Of a stretch of 64,000 nt of DNA, positions 54,220-62,942 are shown one piece after another (positions within the stretch are counted from its first letter, which is position 1; every line of letters begins with the position of its first letter). The translations under genes were made by a program, and so were the position numbers. The stretch spans positions 1,674,001 to 1,738,000 of the forward strand of contig NZ_CP014228.1 in the NCBI RefSeq assembly GCF_001553565.1, given 5' to 3'. The stretch is from Actinomyces radicidentis. Its GTDB lineage: Bacteria; Actinomycetota; Actinomycetes; Actinomycetales; Actinomycetaceae. The notes under the pieces are model-generated. The model had not been told where the DNA came from and made no database searches. It worked only from the letters and a program-made list of their open reading frames with translations.

Positions 54220-54527
54220 CCCGATGCCGGCCGGCTGCGGCGGGCAGGGCGGTCGGGACCGGGCGCCGGCGCGGGCGCCCGGACGAGGCGGACGCGTGGC
54301 GGGACTCACCCCGTCGGCGGCGCCTCATCCTTTGACCCTCTCGCTCGGGCGCCGGTATGGTGGGCAATCGTCGTGCAGCACGAGGTTGCGCGTCCGCGGT
54401 GCCGTCCCACTCGCCCCGGATCGCCAGTGCTCCGACCACTCACCTGACCATGGTGGTCACGCCGAACAGCGACGCTTCAACGCTTGATCGGCGCGTCCAC
54501 TCGCCAAGAGAAACGAAGGCAACGCCC
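54220..54527 (+). promoter_or_regulatory. Promoter and leader region of rplM-rpsI
   Basis: About 308 bp without a gene. It contains a good promoter (54332-54361), and in the predicted leader a near palindrome TGACCATGGTGGTCA (54446-54460) that could fold or bind a protein. GAAACGAAGGCAAC near 54510-54523 gives the rplM ribosome site. A leader of about 160 nt leaves room for feedback control, but no known leader family is claimed. Confidence 0.5.
54332..54361 (+). promoter_or_regulatory. Promoter of rplM-rpsI
   Basis: TTGACC (54332-54337), an 18-bp spacer and TATGGT (54356-54361) make the best housekeeping-type promoter in this window. Transcription would start near 54368. Confidence 0.7.
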
Positions 54528-54971
54528 GTGCGCACGTACACACCGAAGCCCGGCGACGTCGAGAAGAACTGGTACGTCATCGACGCCACCGACGTCGTCC
54601 TCGGCCGCCTCGCGGCCCAGGCCGCGACCCTGCTCCGTGGGAAGCACAAGCCCCAGTTCGCCCCGAACGCGGACGCCGGCGACTACGTCGTCATCATCAA
54701 CGCCGACAAGGTCGCCCTCACCAACGGCAAGGCCGACAAGAAGTTCGCCTACCGTCACTCGAACCACCCGGGCGGCCTCACCGCGACGTCCTACCGCGAG
54801 CTCCTGGCCACCCGCCCCGAGCTCGCTGTCGAGAAGGCCGTCAAGGGCATGCTGCCGCACACCAAGCTCGGCCGCGCCCAGCTGAAGAAGCTCAAGGTCT
54901 ACGCCGGTGGAAACCACCCGCACGCGTCGCAGAACCCGCAGGCTTTCGAGATCACCCAGGTCGCCCAGTAA
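54528..54971 (+). CDS. rplM: 50S ribosomal protein L13
   Basis: Early-assembly large-subunit protein, 147 residues. [47 protein letters not shown]-type segment and [22 protein letters not shown] are conserved. The GTG at 54528 follows GAAGGCAACGCCC. It is the first gene of the rplM-rpsI pair and follows a well-matched promoter. Confidence 0.97.
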   Translation: MRTYTPKPGDVEKNWYVIDATDVVLGRLAAQAATLLRGKHKPQFAPNADAGDYVVIINADKVALTNGKADKKFAYRHSNHPGGLTATSYRELLATRPELAVEKAVKGMLPHTKLGRAQLKKLKVYAGGNHPHASQNPQAFEITQVAQ

Positions 54972-55014
54972 GCGCCCCGGCGCTCGGCACCCCGCGACAA
55001 GCAAAGGACATATC

Positions 55015-55512
55015 GTGGCTGAGACCACTGTCGACATCGACGCGCTGGACGAGGAGAACGCCCCCTCCAGCTACACCACTGAGACCGACGGCGCCTCCGT
55101 CGAGGGCCGCGGCCAGTCCGTGACCGCCCCCGGCGCCGGCCTGGGCCGCCGCAAGGAGGCCGTCGCCCGCGTCCGCCTCGTCCCCGGCACCGGCCAGTGG
55201 ACGCTCAACGGCCGCACGCTCGAGGACTACTTCCCGAACAAGCTGCACCAGCAGCTCGTGCGCGCCCCCTTCACCATCCTCGACCTCGAGGGCCGCTTCG
55301 ACGTCATCGCCCGCATCGACGGCGGCGGCATCTCCGGCCAGGCCGGCGCCCTGCGCCTCGGCATCGCCCGCGCCCTCAACGAGATCGATCGTGAGGCCAA
55401 CCGCCCGACCCTCAAGAAGGCCGGCTTCCTCACCCGCGACGCCCGCATCGTCGAGCGCAAGAAGGCCGGTCTCCACAAGGCCCGCCGCGCCCCGCAGTAC
55501 TCCAAGCGCTGA
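55015..55512 (+). CDS. rpsI: 30S ribosomal protein S9
   Basis: Small-subunit head protein whose C-terminal tail (RRAPQYSKR, ending in the invariant KR) reaches the P site. The 165-residue product has [19 protein letters not shown] and [19 protein letters not shown]. An acidic arm of about 40 residues precedes the core, common in actinobacteria. AAAGGA lies before the GTG at 55015, 43 bp after rplM. Confidence 0.97.
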   Translation: MAETTVDIDALDEENAPSSYTTETDGASVEGRGQSVTAPGAGLGRRKEAVARVRLVPGTGQWTLNGRTLEDYFPNKLHQQLVRAPFTILDLEGRFDVIARIDGGGISGQAGALRLGIARALNEIDREANRPTLKKAGFLTRDARIVERKKAGLHKARRAPQYSKR

Positions 55513-55550
55513 TCGCGCGCCGGGGAGCCCCGGCCCGCCCCAGCAGCGCA

Positions 55551-55599
55551 CGACGCCCCGCCACCCCGTCCTCGCGACGGCGTCGGCGGGGCGCCGTCG
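55551..55599 (+). terminator. Hairpin after rpsI
   Basis: GCCCCGCC (55555-55562) pairs with 55585-55592 and outer CGACG pairs with 55595-55599 around a small bulge. It lies 38 bp after the rpsI stop. Without a T run the call is moderate. Confidence 0.5.
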
Positions 55600-55801
55600 T
55601 ACCCGCCTCCCGGGCGCGGGGCCCGTCGGGCTCGGCGGACGCGGTCCGGGCGGCGCGCGTCGGAGACGTTGTGAGCGAGCCGGTGCCGCCGCCCTCGGCG
55701 CCCCGGCGCCACGCGCACAGCCCCTGCCTCGCCGTCTCGCAGGCTCCGCCCGCCGCGCGTGGGATGATGGCCCCAGCCCACCCACAGGAGGAACGGAACC
55801 C

Positions 55802-57163
55802 ATGGCACGACTCTTCGGCACCGACGGCGTGCGCGGACTGGCCAACGACCTGCTCACCCCCGCCCTCGCGGTCCAGCTCGGCGAGGCCGCCGCCAAGGTC
55901 CTCACCCGCGATACCCCCGCCTCGAAGCGCTCCCGCACCGGGCGCCCGCGCGCCATCGTCGGCCGCGACACCCGCGCCTCCGGCGAGTTCCTCGACCACG
56001 CCATCAGCGCCGGCCTGGCCTCCTCCGGCGTCGACGTCACCCGCGTCGGGATCCTCCCGACCCCCGCCATCGCGCACCTCACCGCCACGCAGGACATCGA
56101 CCTCGGCGTCGTCATCTCCGCCTCCCACAACCCCTTCCAGGACAACGGCATCAAGTTCTTCGCCCGCGGCGGCTACAAGCTCGAGGACGCCGTCGAGGAC
56201 GAGATCGCCTCACTCCTCGGCAAGGTCACCGACCTGCCCACCGGCGACGGCGTCGGCCGCGTCATCAAGGGCGAGACGGTCGCGGACCAGAACTACATCG
56301 GCCACCTCGTCGACTCCGTCGCCACCGACCTCGCGGGGCTGCGGATCGTCGTCGACGCCTCCAACGGCGCCGCCAGCAACGTCGGCCCCGCCGCGCTGCG
56401 CGCCGCCGGCGCCGAGGTCATCGTCATCAACGCCTCCCCGGACGGCCTCAACATCAACGACGCCTGCGGCTCCACCCACCCCGAGCAGCTCCAGCAGTAC
56501 GTCCAGTTCGTCGGCGCCGACATGGGCGTGGCCTACGACGGCGACGCCGACCGCTGCCTCGCCGTCGACGCCGAGGGCACCCTCGTCGACGGCGACCAGA
56601 TCATGGGCCTGCTCGCGGTCGGCATGAAGGAGGACGGGACCCTCGGCTCCGACACCCTCGTCGTCACCGTCATGAGCAACCTCGGCCTCATCCTCGCCAT
56701 GAAGGAGCACGGCATCCGCACCGTGCAGACCGGCGTCGGAGACCGCTACGTCCTGGAGAAGATGCTCCAGGGCGGCTACACCCTCGGCGGTGAGCAGTCC
56801 GGCCACGTCATCGACTCGCTCCACGCCACCACCGGGGACGGCGTCCTCACGTCGCTGCGCGTCGCCGCCCGCATGAAGCGCACCGGCAAGAGCCTCAAGG
56901 AGCTCGCCTCCATCGTCCAGCGCCTGCCGCAGACCCTCATCAACGTCAAGGGCGTCGACAAGGGCGCCGCAGGCACCAACAAGGCCGTCCAGGACGCCGT
57001 GGCCGCCGCCGAGCAGCGCCTCGGCGAGACCGGCCGCGTCCTCCTGCGCCCCTCGGGCACCGAGCCGCTCGTGCGCGTCATGGTCGAGGCCGCCACCCAG
57101 GAGGAGGCCGACGCCGTCGCCGGCGAGCTCGCCCAGGTCGTTCAGGCCAACCTCGCCCTCTGA
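55802..57163 (+). CDS. glmM: Phosphoglucosamine mutase
   Basis: Converts glucosamine-6-phosphate to glucosamine-1-phosphate for UDP-GlcNAc synthesis. The 453-residue product has MARLFGTDGVRGLAN, the phospho-serine Ser108 in VVISASHNPFQDNG, the metal loop AYDGDADRC, the sugar-specificity loop GGEQSGHVI and the phosphate-binding [30 protein letters not shown] precedes the ATG. With glmS nearby at 58567 it supplies the two consecutive steps of amino-sugar synthesis. It converges on coaA across a repeat-rich gap. Confidence 0.97.
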   Translation: MARLFGTDGVRGLANDLLTPALAVQLGEAAAKVLTRDTPASKRSRTGRPRAIVGRDTRASGEFLDHAISAGLASSGVDVTRVGILPTPAIAHLTATQDIDLGVVISASHNPFQDNGIKFFARGGYKLEDAVEDEIASLLGKVTDLPTGDGVGRVIKGETVADQNYIGHLVDSVATDLAGLRIVVDASNGAASNVGPAALRAAGAEVIVINASPDGLNINDACGSTHPEQLQQYVQFVGADMGVAYDGDADRCLAVDAEGTLVDGDQIMGLLAVGMKEDGTLGSDTLVVTVMSNLGLILAMKEHGIRTVQTGVGDRYVLEKMLQGGYTLGGEQSGHVIDSLHATTGDGVLTSLRVAARMKRTGKSLKELASIVQRLPQTLINVKGVDKGAAGTNKAVQDAVAAAEQRLGETGRVLLRPSGTEPLVRVMVEAATQEEADAVAGELAQVVQANLAL

Positions 57164-57167
57164 CGCC

Positions 57168-57277
57168 GAGATCGGGACGTCCTGACTCTGAGATCGGGCG
57201 GTTCTCCCCAGCCGGGGAGAACCGCCCGATCTCGTGGTTCAGATGTCCCGATCTCGAGGTCAGGACGTCCCGATCTC
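57168..57277. repeat. Nested inverted-repeat cluster between glmM and coaA
   Basis: Inner arms of 20 bp (57190-57209 and 57214-57233) are perfect complements around an AGCC loop. Outer arms of 19 bp (57168-57186 and 57259-57277, GAGATCGGGACGTCCTGAC and its complement) enclose them. The core GATCGGG or CCCGATC occurs five times, including an extra copy at 57246-57253. The inner hairpin alone would work as a terminator for both genes; the outer copies suggest a repeated palindromic element. Confidence 0.8.
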
Positions 57278-57326
57278 GCGGGGAGGCGGTGAGGCGCCCG
57301 ACCGGGCCACCTGCCCAGCGCGGCGC

Positions 57327-58442
57327 TCAGGCCTTGCGCAGGAGCACCTTGGAGACGTGGTGGTGCTCGTCCTTGTGGAGCACGAGGGTCGCCCGCCCAC
57401 GCGTCGGCGCGATGTTCTCCCTCAGGTTCGTGAGGTTGACGGACTCCCAGACCTCGTTCGCGGCGGTCACCGCGACGTCGTCGGGGATCGACGCGTAGCG
57501 CTGGAAGTAGGACTCCGGGTCCTCGAAGGCCGTGTGCTTGAGCGTGAGGAAGCGGTCGAGGTACCAGCGCCGGATGTGCTCGGGGTCGGCGTCGACGTAG
57601 ATCGAGAAGTCGATGAAGTCGCTCACCGCCAGCGCCGAGGAGCTCACGCGCGCCCCGGGCACCCCGGAGACCGACGGCGCCGAGACCGCGGCGGGCTCCG
57701 CCTCGAGGGCCTGGCGGCCGCGCGGCGCCGGCTGGAGGACGTTGAGCCCCTCGAGGACGAGGACGTCGGGGCGCTCCACCGTGATCGACTCGCCGGGGAC
57801 GACGTCGTAGACCTTGTGGGAGTAGACCGGCGCCTCGACCCGCGGCGCGCCGGACTTCACGGAGGAGACGAAGTCGAGGAGGGCGCGGCGGTCGTAGGAC
57901 TCCGGGAAGCCCTTCCGGGCGGTGAGCCCGCGCTCCTCGAGGACCGCGTTGGGCAGGAGGAAGCCGTCGGTCGTCACGAGGTCGACCCGCGGCGTCTCCG
58001 GGAAGCGGGAGAGCAGGTGGGCGATGAGGCGCGCCGTCGTCGACTTCCCGACGGCGACGGACCCGGCCACGGCGATGATGAAGGGGGTCGGCGGGACGTC
58101 GACGCCGAGGAAGCGGGAGGTGCGCCGCCCGCGCTCGCGGGTCGCGGTGATGTAGTCCTCGAGGAGGGCGGTCAGCGGCCGGTAGACGACGTCCACCTCG
58201 GGCAGGTCGATGGGGTCGCCGAGGCCCCGGAGCTTCTCGACGTCGGCCTGGGTCAGCGGCAGGGGCGCGGTCCGTGCGAGCGAGCGCCACTGGTCGCGGG
58301 TGAGCTCGACGTAGGGGGTGGGCGCGGGGGAGCCTTCGGGGCGGTCCGCGTTGGGGGAGACACTGGGGCGGTCCGGGGTGGGGGAGACGGCGGAGCGGTC
58401 CGGGGCGGGGCGCACGGAAGTCACCACACCAGTCTGACGCAT
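57327..58442 (-). CDS. coaA: Pantothenate kinase, type I
   Basis: First and rate-limiting step of coenzyme A synthesis. Family landmarks: [12 protein letters not shown] near the N-terminus, P loop [58 protein letters not shown] and [11 protein letters not shown], with an insertion of about 30 residues just after it. From ATG 58442 the product is 371 residues against a usual 310-320. The excess is mainly an N-terminal arm with three imperfect PDRxxVSP units, encoded by a degenerate 27-bp repeat near 58329-58410. A GTG at 58499 is a possible earlier start; neither has a good ribosome site. Confidence 0.92.
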   Translation of the reverse strand: MRQTGVVTSVRPAPDRSAVSPTPDRPSVSPNADRPEGSPAPTPYVELTRDQWRSLARTAPLPLTQADVEKLRGLGDPIDLPEVDVVYRPLTALLEDYITATRERGRRTSRFLGVDVPPTPFIIAVAGSVAVGKSTTARLIAHLLSRFPETPRVDLVTTDGFLLPNAVLEERGLTARKGFPESYDRRALLDFVSSVKSGAPRVEAPVYSHKVYDVVPGESITVERPDVLVLEGLNVLQPAPRGRQALEAEPAAVSAPSVSGVPGARVSSSALAVSDFIDFSIYVDADPEHIRRWYLDRFLTLKHTAFEDPESYFQRYASIPDDVAVTAANEVWESVNLTNLRENIAPTRGRATLVLHKDEHHHVSKVLLRKA

Positions 58443-58566
58443 CGCGAGCCACGAGGAGGGCATCCGCGCAGCTCCGCGCAGCCGGGCGGGAAACGTCACC
58501 CTCGTGCGCGCAACGCGCGTCGAAAGATCATTGAGCGTGCGCTGTTCTCATGCTTCGATCATTCCC
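58443..58566. promoter_or_regulatory. Divergent coaA-glmS intergenic region
   Basis: The 124 bp contain the promoters of both genes. The glmS side (58520-58566) is the AT-richest part, and GATCATT occurs twice (58530-58536 and 58557-58563). No ribosome site precedes glmS, which suggests a leaderless or very short-leader message. Confidence 0.35.
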
Positions 58567-60471
58567 ATGTGTGGAATCGTCGGCCACGTCGGCCCCCTGT
58601 CACCCTCCGACCGCTCGCTCACCGTCCTCATGGACGGCCTGGGCCGCCTCGAGTACCGCGGCTACGACTCGGCGGGCGTGGCCCTCGTCGGCCCCGAGGG
58701 ACTCGACGTCGTCAAGCGCGCCGGCAAGCTCGACAACCTGCGCGCGGCCCTCGTCGAGAACCCGCCCGCCCCCGCAGTCTCCGGCATCGGCCACACGCGC
58801 TGGGCCACCCACGGCGGCCCGACCACCGTCAACGCCCACCCGCACCGCGCCGGGAACCTCGCCGTCGTCCACAACGGCATCATCGAGAACTTCCGGCCCC
58901 TGCGCGCCGAGGTCGAGGAGGCCGGGCGCGTCCTCCTGTCCGACACGGACACCGAGGTCGCCGCCCACGTCCTCGACCTCGACCTGGCCTCCCGCCTCGA
59001 GGCCGCCGAGAACGAGGGCACCGCCCTCACCCAGGACCTCGTCGCCGACCTCCTTGTCGAGTCCATGCGCGCCGTCGCCCAGCGCCTCGAGGGCGCCTTC
59101 TCCCTCCTCGCCGTCACCCCGCTCGCCCCCGGCGTCATCGTCGCCGCGCGCCGCTCCAGCCCGCTCGTCATCGGCCTGGGCGAGGGCGAGAACTTCCTCG
59201 GCTCCGACGTCGCCGCCTTCGTCGCCTTCACCAAGCGCGCCGCCGAGGTCGACGACGACCAGGTCCTGCGCATCAGCGCCGACGAGGTCACCGTCTGGGA
59301 CGCCGACGGCGACGTCATCGAGCCCCGCACCTGGGAGGTCTCCTGGGACGCCTCCGCCGCCGTCAAGGGCGGCTACGAGACCTTCATGGACAAGGAGATC
59401 CACGAGCAGCCCACAGCCGTCGCCGACACCCTGCGCGGCCGCGTCGACGAGAAGGGCGAGCTCGTCCTCGACGAGATGCGCATCGACCCCGCCGTCCTGC
59501 GCAGCGTCGACAAGATCATCGTCGTCGCCTGCGGCACCGCCTCCTACGCCGGACACGTCGCCAAGTACGCCATCGAGCACTGGTGCCGCGTCCCCGTCGA
59601 GATCGAGCTCGCCCACGAGTTCCGCTACCGCGACCCCATCGTCTCGGAGAAGACCCTCACCGTCGCCATCTCCCAGTCCGGCGAGACCATGGACACGATC
59701 CAGGCGGTCCGCCACGCCCGCGAGCAGGGCTCCAAGGTCCTCGCCATCGTCAACACCTACGGCTCCACGATCGCCCGCGAGGCGGACGCCGTCCTGTACA
59801 CGCACGCCGGTCCCGAGGTCGCCGTCGCCTCGACGAAGGCCTTCCTCGCCCAGATCACCGCCTGCTACCTGCTCGGCCTCTACCTGGCCCAGCTGCGCGG
59901 CAACAAGTGGCCCGACGAGGTCGCCGACTACCTCGAGAACCTCGAGAGGATGCCGGAGAAGATCCAGCGCCTCCTCGACACCGAGGAGGAGTCCGTCAAG
60001 GCCCTCGGCGCCGAGCTCGCGGACAAGGACTCCTTCCTGTTCCTCGGCCGGCACGTCGGATACCCGGTGGCCCTCGAGGGCGCGCTCAAGCTCAAGGAGC
60101 TCGCCTACGTCCACGCGGAGGGCTTCGCGGCCGGAGAGCTCAAGCACGGCCCGATCGCGCTCGTCGAGGACGGTCTGCCGGTGTTCGTCATCGTCCCCAC
60201 GCCGCGTCGCCCCGTCCTGCACGACAAGGTCATCTCCAACATCCAGGAGATCCGCGCCCGCGGCGCCCGCACCATCGTCATCGCCGAGGAGGGCGACGCC
60301 GCCGTCGAGCCCTTCGCCGACGACGTCGTCCGCGTCCCGCGCACGCCCACCCTCATGTGGCCGCTCCTCACGGTGGTCCCGCTGCAGCTCTTCGCCGCCT
60401 CCCTCGCCAAGGCGAAGGGCCTCGACGTCGACCAGCCGCGCAACCTGGCCAAGTCCGTCACCGTCGAGTGA
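58567..60471 (+). CDS. glmS: Glutamine--fructose-6-phosphate aminotransferase (isomerizing)
   Basis: Makes glucosamine-6-phosphate from fructose-6-phosphate and glutamine, the entry to UDP-GlcNAc and the cell wall. The 634-residue protein starts MCGIVGHVG with the nucleophile Cys2 exposed after Met removal; the N-terminal glutaminase domain has RLEYRGYDSAG, HTRWATHGGP and HNGIIENF. Two SIS domains follow (ACGTASYAGHVAKY, SQSGETMDT, then FLFLGRHVGYPVALEGALKLKE), ending in PRNLAKSVTVE. The start at 58567 is fixed by Cys2. It is divergent from coaA and lies about 1.4 kb from glmM. Confidence 0.97.
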   Translation: MCGIVGHVGPLSPSDRSLTVLMDGLGRLEYRGYDSAGVALVGPEGLDVVKRAGKLDNLRAALVENPPAPAVSGIGHTRWATHGGPTTVNAHPHRAGNLAVVHNGIIENFRPLRAEVEEAGRVLLSDTDTEVAAHVLDLDLASRLEAAENEGTALTQDLVADLLVESMRAVAQRLEGAFSLLAVTPLAPGVIVAARRSSPLVIGLGEGENFLGSDVAAFVAFTKRAAEVDDDQVLRISADEVTVWDADGDVIEPRTWEVSWDASAAVKGGYETFMDKEIHEQPTAVADTLRGRVDEKGELVLDEMRIDPAVLRSVDKIIVVACGTASYAGHVAKYAIEHWCRVPVEIELAHEFRYRDPIVSEKTLTVAISQSGETMDTIQAVRHAREQGSKVLAIVNTYGSTIAREADAVLYTHAGPEVAVASTKAFLAQITACYLLGLYLAQLRGNKWPDEVADYLENLERMPEKIQRLLDTEEESVKALGAELADKDSFLFLGRHVGYPVALEGALKLKELAYVHAEGFAAGELKHGPIALVEDGLPVFVIVPTPRRPVLHDKVISNIQEIRARGARTIVIAEEGDAAVEPFADDVVRVPRTPTLMWPLLTVVPLQLFAASLAKAKGLDVDQPRNLAKSVTVE

Positions 60472-60479
60472 GGCCGGGC

Positions 60480-60567
60480 GGCCGCCGGCTCGGGGGACCC
60501 GAGTCGGCGGCCCCGCACCTACGGCGCAGGGGCCCCGCACCGCCGGCGCGGTGCGGGGCTCCTGCGC
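60480..60567. terminator. Two tandem hairpins between glmS and acpS
   Basis: The first is a 15-bp stem (60480-60494 with 60498-60512, GGA loop). The second is a 20-bp stem (60524-60543 with 60548-60567, CGGC loop, one G-T pair). The genes converge here, so each hairpin can end one of the two transcripts. Confidence 0.8.
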
Positions 60568-60601
60568 GCTCGCGGCGAGGAACGGGACGGTGAGGCGGGA
60601 A

Positions 60602-60988
60602 TCAGCCCTCGGCGACGACGAAGGCCTGCGCGAGCCGGGCGTCGTGGGCGAGCGCGAGGTGCCACCGGCGCGCGCCCAGCCGGGCGGCGGTGGCGGCCGC
60701 GACGCCGCTGAGGCGCAGCACCGGCGCCGCGCCCCGGCCCCCGCGCACCTCGATCTCCTGGAACGACCAGCCCCGCGGCGTCCGCTCGCCGCCAGCCGCC
60801 AGCGCGCTCCCGAGCGCCTTGAGCGCCGACTCCTTGGCGGCGAGGCGCGCCGCCACCGACTCGGTGCGCCCGGCGCAGACCGCGAGCTCCTCGGCGGTGA
60901 GGAGCCGCGAGGCGAGGGCAGGCGCCCGGCGCAGCCGCGCCTCCAGGCGCGCCACGTCCACGAGGTCGGTCCCGACGGCGATGATCAC
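60602..60988 (-). CDS. acpS: Holo-[acyl-carrier-protein] synthase
   Basis: Transfers 4'-phosphopantetheine from CoA to acyl carrier protein. The 128-residue product shows the two metal/CoA motifs: VGTDLVDVARLEARL with Asp8 and ARLAAKESALKALG with Glu53, followed by HLALAHDARLAQAFVV. The start is GTG at 60988 (IIAVGTDL). It is divergent from nnr with about 100 bp between, an arrangement common in actinobacteria. The nearby coaA gene belongs to the CoA pathway that feeds this enzyme. Confidence 0.93.
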   Translation of the reverse strand: MIIAVGTDLVDVARLEARLRRAPALASRLLTAEELAVCAGRTESVAARLAAKESALKALGSALAAGGERTPRGWSFQEIEVRGGRGAAPVLRLSGVAAATAARLGARRWHLALAHDARLAQAFVVAEG

Positions 60989-61090
60989 GGTACCAGTCTG
61001 CCCGACGGCGTAGCCGGGCCCACCGCGCTCGCGGAGCGCGCCCCGCCTGCCCGCAGCGCGCAGCTGCGCCGTCGGCGCGATGATGGGGCC

Positions 61091-62815
61091 GTGACCACCA
61101 GGACCGAACCGCGCACACTCGAGCCCCGCCGCGCCCACCGGGCCCGCGCCATCGCCGACGCCGAGGCGCCCCTGACCCGCGGCACGGACCGCTACATGGA
61201 GGCCGCCGCCCACGCCCTCGCCCTCGCCGCCGCCGAGGAGCTCCGCCTCGCCCGCGGCACCGTCCGGGGAGCCCGAGTCCTCCTCCTCGTCGGGGGCGGC
61301 CACAACGGCGGCGACGCCCTCCTCGCCGGGGCCCGACTGACCGCGCGCGGCTGCCGCGTCACCGCCCTCATGGCCACGGAGCACCCGCACGAGACCGCCC
61401 TCGAGCGGGCCCGGACCGCCCGCGTGGAGACCACTGCGGTGGGGGAGGAGGACGCCTCGGAGCGCGCCGCCGCGGCGCTCGCGACCGGCACCGACCTCGT
61501 CCTCGACGGCCTCACCGGCATCGGCGCCGCCGGCCCCCTCCGCCCCACGGCGGCCGCGCTGGTGGAACCGCTCATCGCCGCCGGGGAGCGGGGCGAGCGC
61601 CCCTTCCGGGTCCTCGCCGTCGACCTCCCCTCGGGCACCGGCGCCGACGACGGCGCCCTTCCCGGGCCCGTCCTCGCCGCCGACCGCACCGTCACCTTCA
61701 CCTGTCCGCGCGGCGCCCACCTCCTCCCGCCCGCCGCGCGGCGCTGCGGCCTCCTCGACGTCGTCGACCTCGGTCTGCCCGCGCCCGCCGGGGAACCGCT
61801 CGTCGAGCGCCCCGCCGACGCGGATCTCGGCGCCCGCCTGCGCGTCCCCGGCGACGCCGACCATAAGTACACGCGCGGCGTCGTCGGCCTCCTCGCCGGG
61901 TCCGAGAGCTACCCGGGCGCCGCCGTCCTCGCCACGACCGCCGCCATCCGCGCCGGCGCCGGCATGGCCCGCGTCCTCGCGCCGCGCCGGGTCGTCGACC
62001 TCGTCCTGGCCTCACGGCCCGAGGCCGTCCCCGCCGCCGGACGCAGCCAGTGCCTCGTCGTCGGTCCCGGCACCGCCCCCACCGAGGACCCCGACGCCCC
62101 CGAGGCCGCCCGCACCGCAGAGCTCCGCGACGCGGTCGCGGGCGTTCTCGACGACCCCGCCCCCGCCGTCGTCGACGCCGGTGCCCTCCCGCTCCTGCCC
62201 GGTCTGCTCGGCGACGGGCGGCGCTGCGCAGCCGTCCACGTCCTCACCCCGCACGCCGGAGAGGCGGCCTCCCTCCTCACCGCGCTCGGCGAGGAGACCA
62301 ACCGCGCCGGGGTCGACGCCGCACCGGGCGCCGCCGCGCGCGCACTCGCCTCACTCACCGGGGCGACCGTCGTGCTCAAGGGCACCCCCACCCTCGTCGC
62401 CAGGCCCGGCCGCGGGCCCGCCGACGCCGACGGGACCGCCGGCGCGCCACGCGACGAGCCAGGGGACGGGCCCCGGACCGCCGACGCGGACGGCGCCGCC
62501 CCCGACGCGCCCCTCCTGTCCCTGGACGCCGGACCCGGGTGGCTCGCCACCGCAGGCAGCGGCGACGTCCTCGCCGGCACCCTCGGAGCCCTCCTCGCCG
62601 CCGCCCGCGCCGACGAGGAGAACGGGCTCCGCCCCCTCGACCCCGCTGCGGTCGCGGCCCTGGCGGTCCGCCTCCACGCCGAGGCCGGGCGCCTGGCCTC
62701 CGAGCGCACGGGCGCCGCACCCGCCGGCGGACCGGTCGCGGCCCTCGACGTCGCCGAGGCGCTCCCGGCCGCCTGGCGGCTCCTCCACGACCGGGCCTGC
62801 TACGGCGCCGACTGA
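61091..62815 (+). CDS. nnr: Bifunctional NAD(P)H-hydrate epimerase / ADP-dependent dehydratase
   Basis: Repairs hydrated NAD(P)H. The 574-residue protein has an N-terminal YjeF_N epimerase domain (about 1-230; LLLVGGGHNGGDALLAGARL, LVLDGLTGIG, AVDLPSGTGADDG) and a C-terminal YjeF_C dehydratase domain (KYTRGVVGLLAGS, LVVGPGTA, LTPHAGEAASL, VVLKGTPTLV, TAGSGDVLAGTLGALLA). A low-complexity Ala/Gly/Asp-rich insert of about 40 residues splits the last two motifs and is unlike most relatives. The GTG at 61091 is the best start, with only a weak ribosome site. alr follows on the same strand. Confidence 0.92.
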   Translation: MTTRTEPRTLEPRRAHRARAIADAEAPLTRGTDRYMEAAAHALALAAAEELRLARGTVRGARVLLLVGGGHNGGDALLAGARLTARGCRVTALMATEHPHETALERARTARVETTAVGEEDASERAAAALATGTDLVLDGLTGIGAAGPLRPTAAALVEPLIAAGERGERPFRVLAVDLPSGTGADDGALPGPVLAADRTVTFTCPRGAHLLPPAARRCGLLDVVDLGLPAPAGEPLVERPADADLGARLRVPGDADHKYTRGVVGLLAGSESYPGAAVLATTAAIRAGAGMARVLAPRRVVDLVLASRPEAVPAAGRSQCLVVGPGTAPTEDPDAPEAARTAELRDAVAGVLDDPAPAVVDAGALPLLPGLLGDGRRCAAVHVLTPHAGEAASLLTALGEETNRAGVDAAPGAAARALASLTGATVVLKGTPTLVARPGRGPADADGTAGAPRDEPGDGPRTADADGAAPDAPLLSLDAGPGWLATAGSGDVLAGTLGALLAAARADEENGLRPLDPAAVAALAVRLHAEAGRLASERTGAAPAGGPVAALDVAEALPAAWRLLHDRACYGAD

Positions 62816-62844
62816 GCGGCCCGCCCGGGCGGACGCGGCCGTCG
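62816..62844 (+). repeat. 29-bp direct repeat, copy 1
   Basis: Begins on the base after the nnr stop. It matches 62877-62905 at 28 of 29 positions. Both copies contain the palindrome CGCCCGGGCG. Confidence 0.8.
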
Positions 62845-62876
62845 ACCCGCGTGCTGCGAAGCGTCACAGGAGGGTC

Positions 62877-62905
62877 GCGGCCCGCCCGGGCGGGCGCGGC
62901 CGTCG
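62877..62905 (+). repeat. 29-bp direct repeat, copy 2
   Basis: Second copy, 32 bp after the first, ending 25 bp before the candidate alr -10 box. The single difference is A in copy 1 against G here, at the 18th base. Confidence 0.8.
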
Positions 62906-62929
62906 CCGCCGCCCCGTGCGCGCCGGTGC

Positions 62930-62935
62930 CACAAT
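62930..62935 (+). promoter_or_regulatory. Candidate -10 box for a leaderless alr transcript
   Basis: CACAAT ends seven bases before the GTG at 62943, the spacing expected for leaderless actinobacterial messages. There is no ribosome site before that GTG. An in-frame ATG at 62934 overlaps the box and would be lost if this promoter is used. Confidence 0.4.
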
Positions 62936-62942
62936 GGCCCGC

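Noticed and set aside
58500-58566. glmS ribozyme/riboswitch
   Set aside because: The gap before glmS is too short and lacks the ribozyme core; the element is known from Firmicutes-type genomes and is not expected here.
58550-62815. A 1421-codon open frame covering glmS and nnr
   Set aside because: Its first part is the wrong frame of glmS and its last part is nnr; it is an accidental fusion and not a real giant protein.
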